From an uncultured Clostridia bacterium (lineage in GTDB: Bacteria; Bacillota; Clostridia; UBA1381): a stretch of 14,577 nucleotides of DNA. Where the stretch lies: contig CAMFCK010000003.1 in NCBI GenBank assembly GCA_945948775.1, positions 1 to 14,577 on the forward strand. The letters run 5' to 3'. The position numbers were made by a program, and so were the translations under genes. The notes under the pieces are model-generated. The model searched no databases and was not told the DNA's origin. It saw only the letters and a program-made list of their open reading frames with translations. Within the stretch, counting starts at the first letter, position 1; each line of letters opens with the position of its first letter. Below, piece by piece: positions 14,541 to 14,577 of this stretch.

Positions 14541-14574
14541 CAAATAAATATTTTGCTCTCAAAATATCTATTTG
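14541..14574. repeat. AT-rich inverted repeat near right edge
   Basis: The arms CAAATAAATATTTTG (14541-14555) and CAAAATATCTATTTG (14560-14574) pair over 15 bp with one mismatch around CTCT. There is no T run after it and little GC, so it is not a standard terminator. It may be a regulator operator or the end of a unit beyond the window. I see no gene in the stretch between 14343 and the window end. Confidence 0.5.
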
Positions 14575-14577
14575 GCA

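Overview
The window looks like part of a Gram-positive Clostridia genome (Firmicutes). It has S-layer-homology (SLH) surface proteins, a lipoprotein-type solute-binding protein, an LplB/YtcP-type sugar transporter and strong AGGAGG-like ribosome binding sites. A gut pectin- or uronide-degrader, perhaps Monoglobus-like, would fit, but that is inference. GC content is moderate in genes and low between them. Every gene lies on the minus strand, so the window reads from its right end to its left.

I see three transcription units. Unit 1 (about 14461 down to 11900) holds an amidohydrolase-fold protein that has lost its metal ligands, an intact amidohydrolase overlapping it by 4 bp, and a NAT_N/GNAT_C-type protein, then a clear terminator. 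Unit 2 (about 11785 down to 7387) holds a cytoplasmic GH88 unsaturated glucuronyl hydrolase and a secreted 1019-residue BNR_4 beta-propeller protein. The latter carries a His/His/Tyr/Arg set spaced as I recall for PL25 ulvan lyases. Unit 3 (about 7294 down to beyond base 1) holds a substrate-binding lipoprotein, two ABC permeases and two SLH proteins. The last one runs off the left edge.

Together this reads as a Gram-positive polysaccharide utilisation locus. A secreted lyase would cut a uronate-containing polysaccharide, the ABC transporter would import the unsaturated oligosaccharides, and GH88 would remove the unsaturated uronate inside the cell. The SLH proteins would hold or display glycan at the surface. 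The transporter ATPase, the regulator and any sulfatase or rhamnosidase are not in the window.

The main new observation is that all three promoters carry a related 16-bp element exactly 4 bp upstream of the -35 box, tandemly repeated with a 19-bp step at two of them. This resembles AraC/YesN-type activator sites. It would place the uncharacterised amidohydrolase/pseudo-amidohydrolase/GNAT_C unit in the same regulon as the lyase and transporter. All statements come from reading the sequence by eye; no searches were run.
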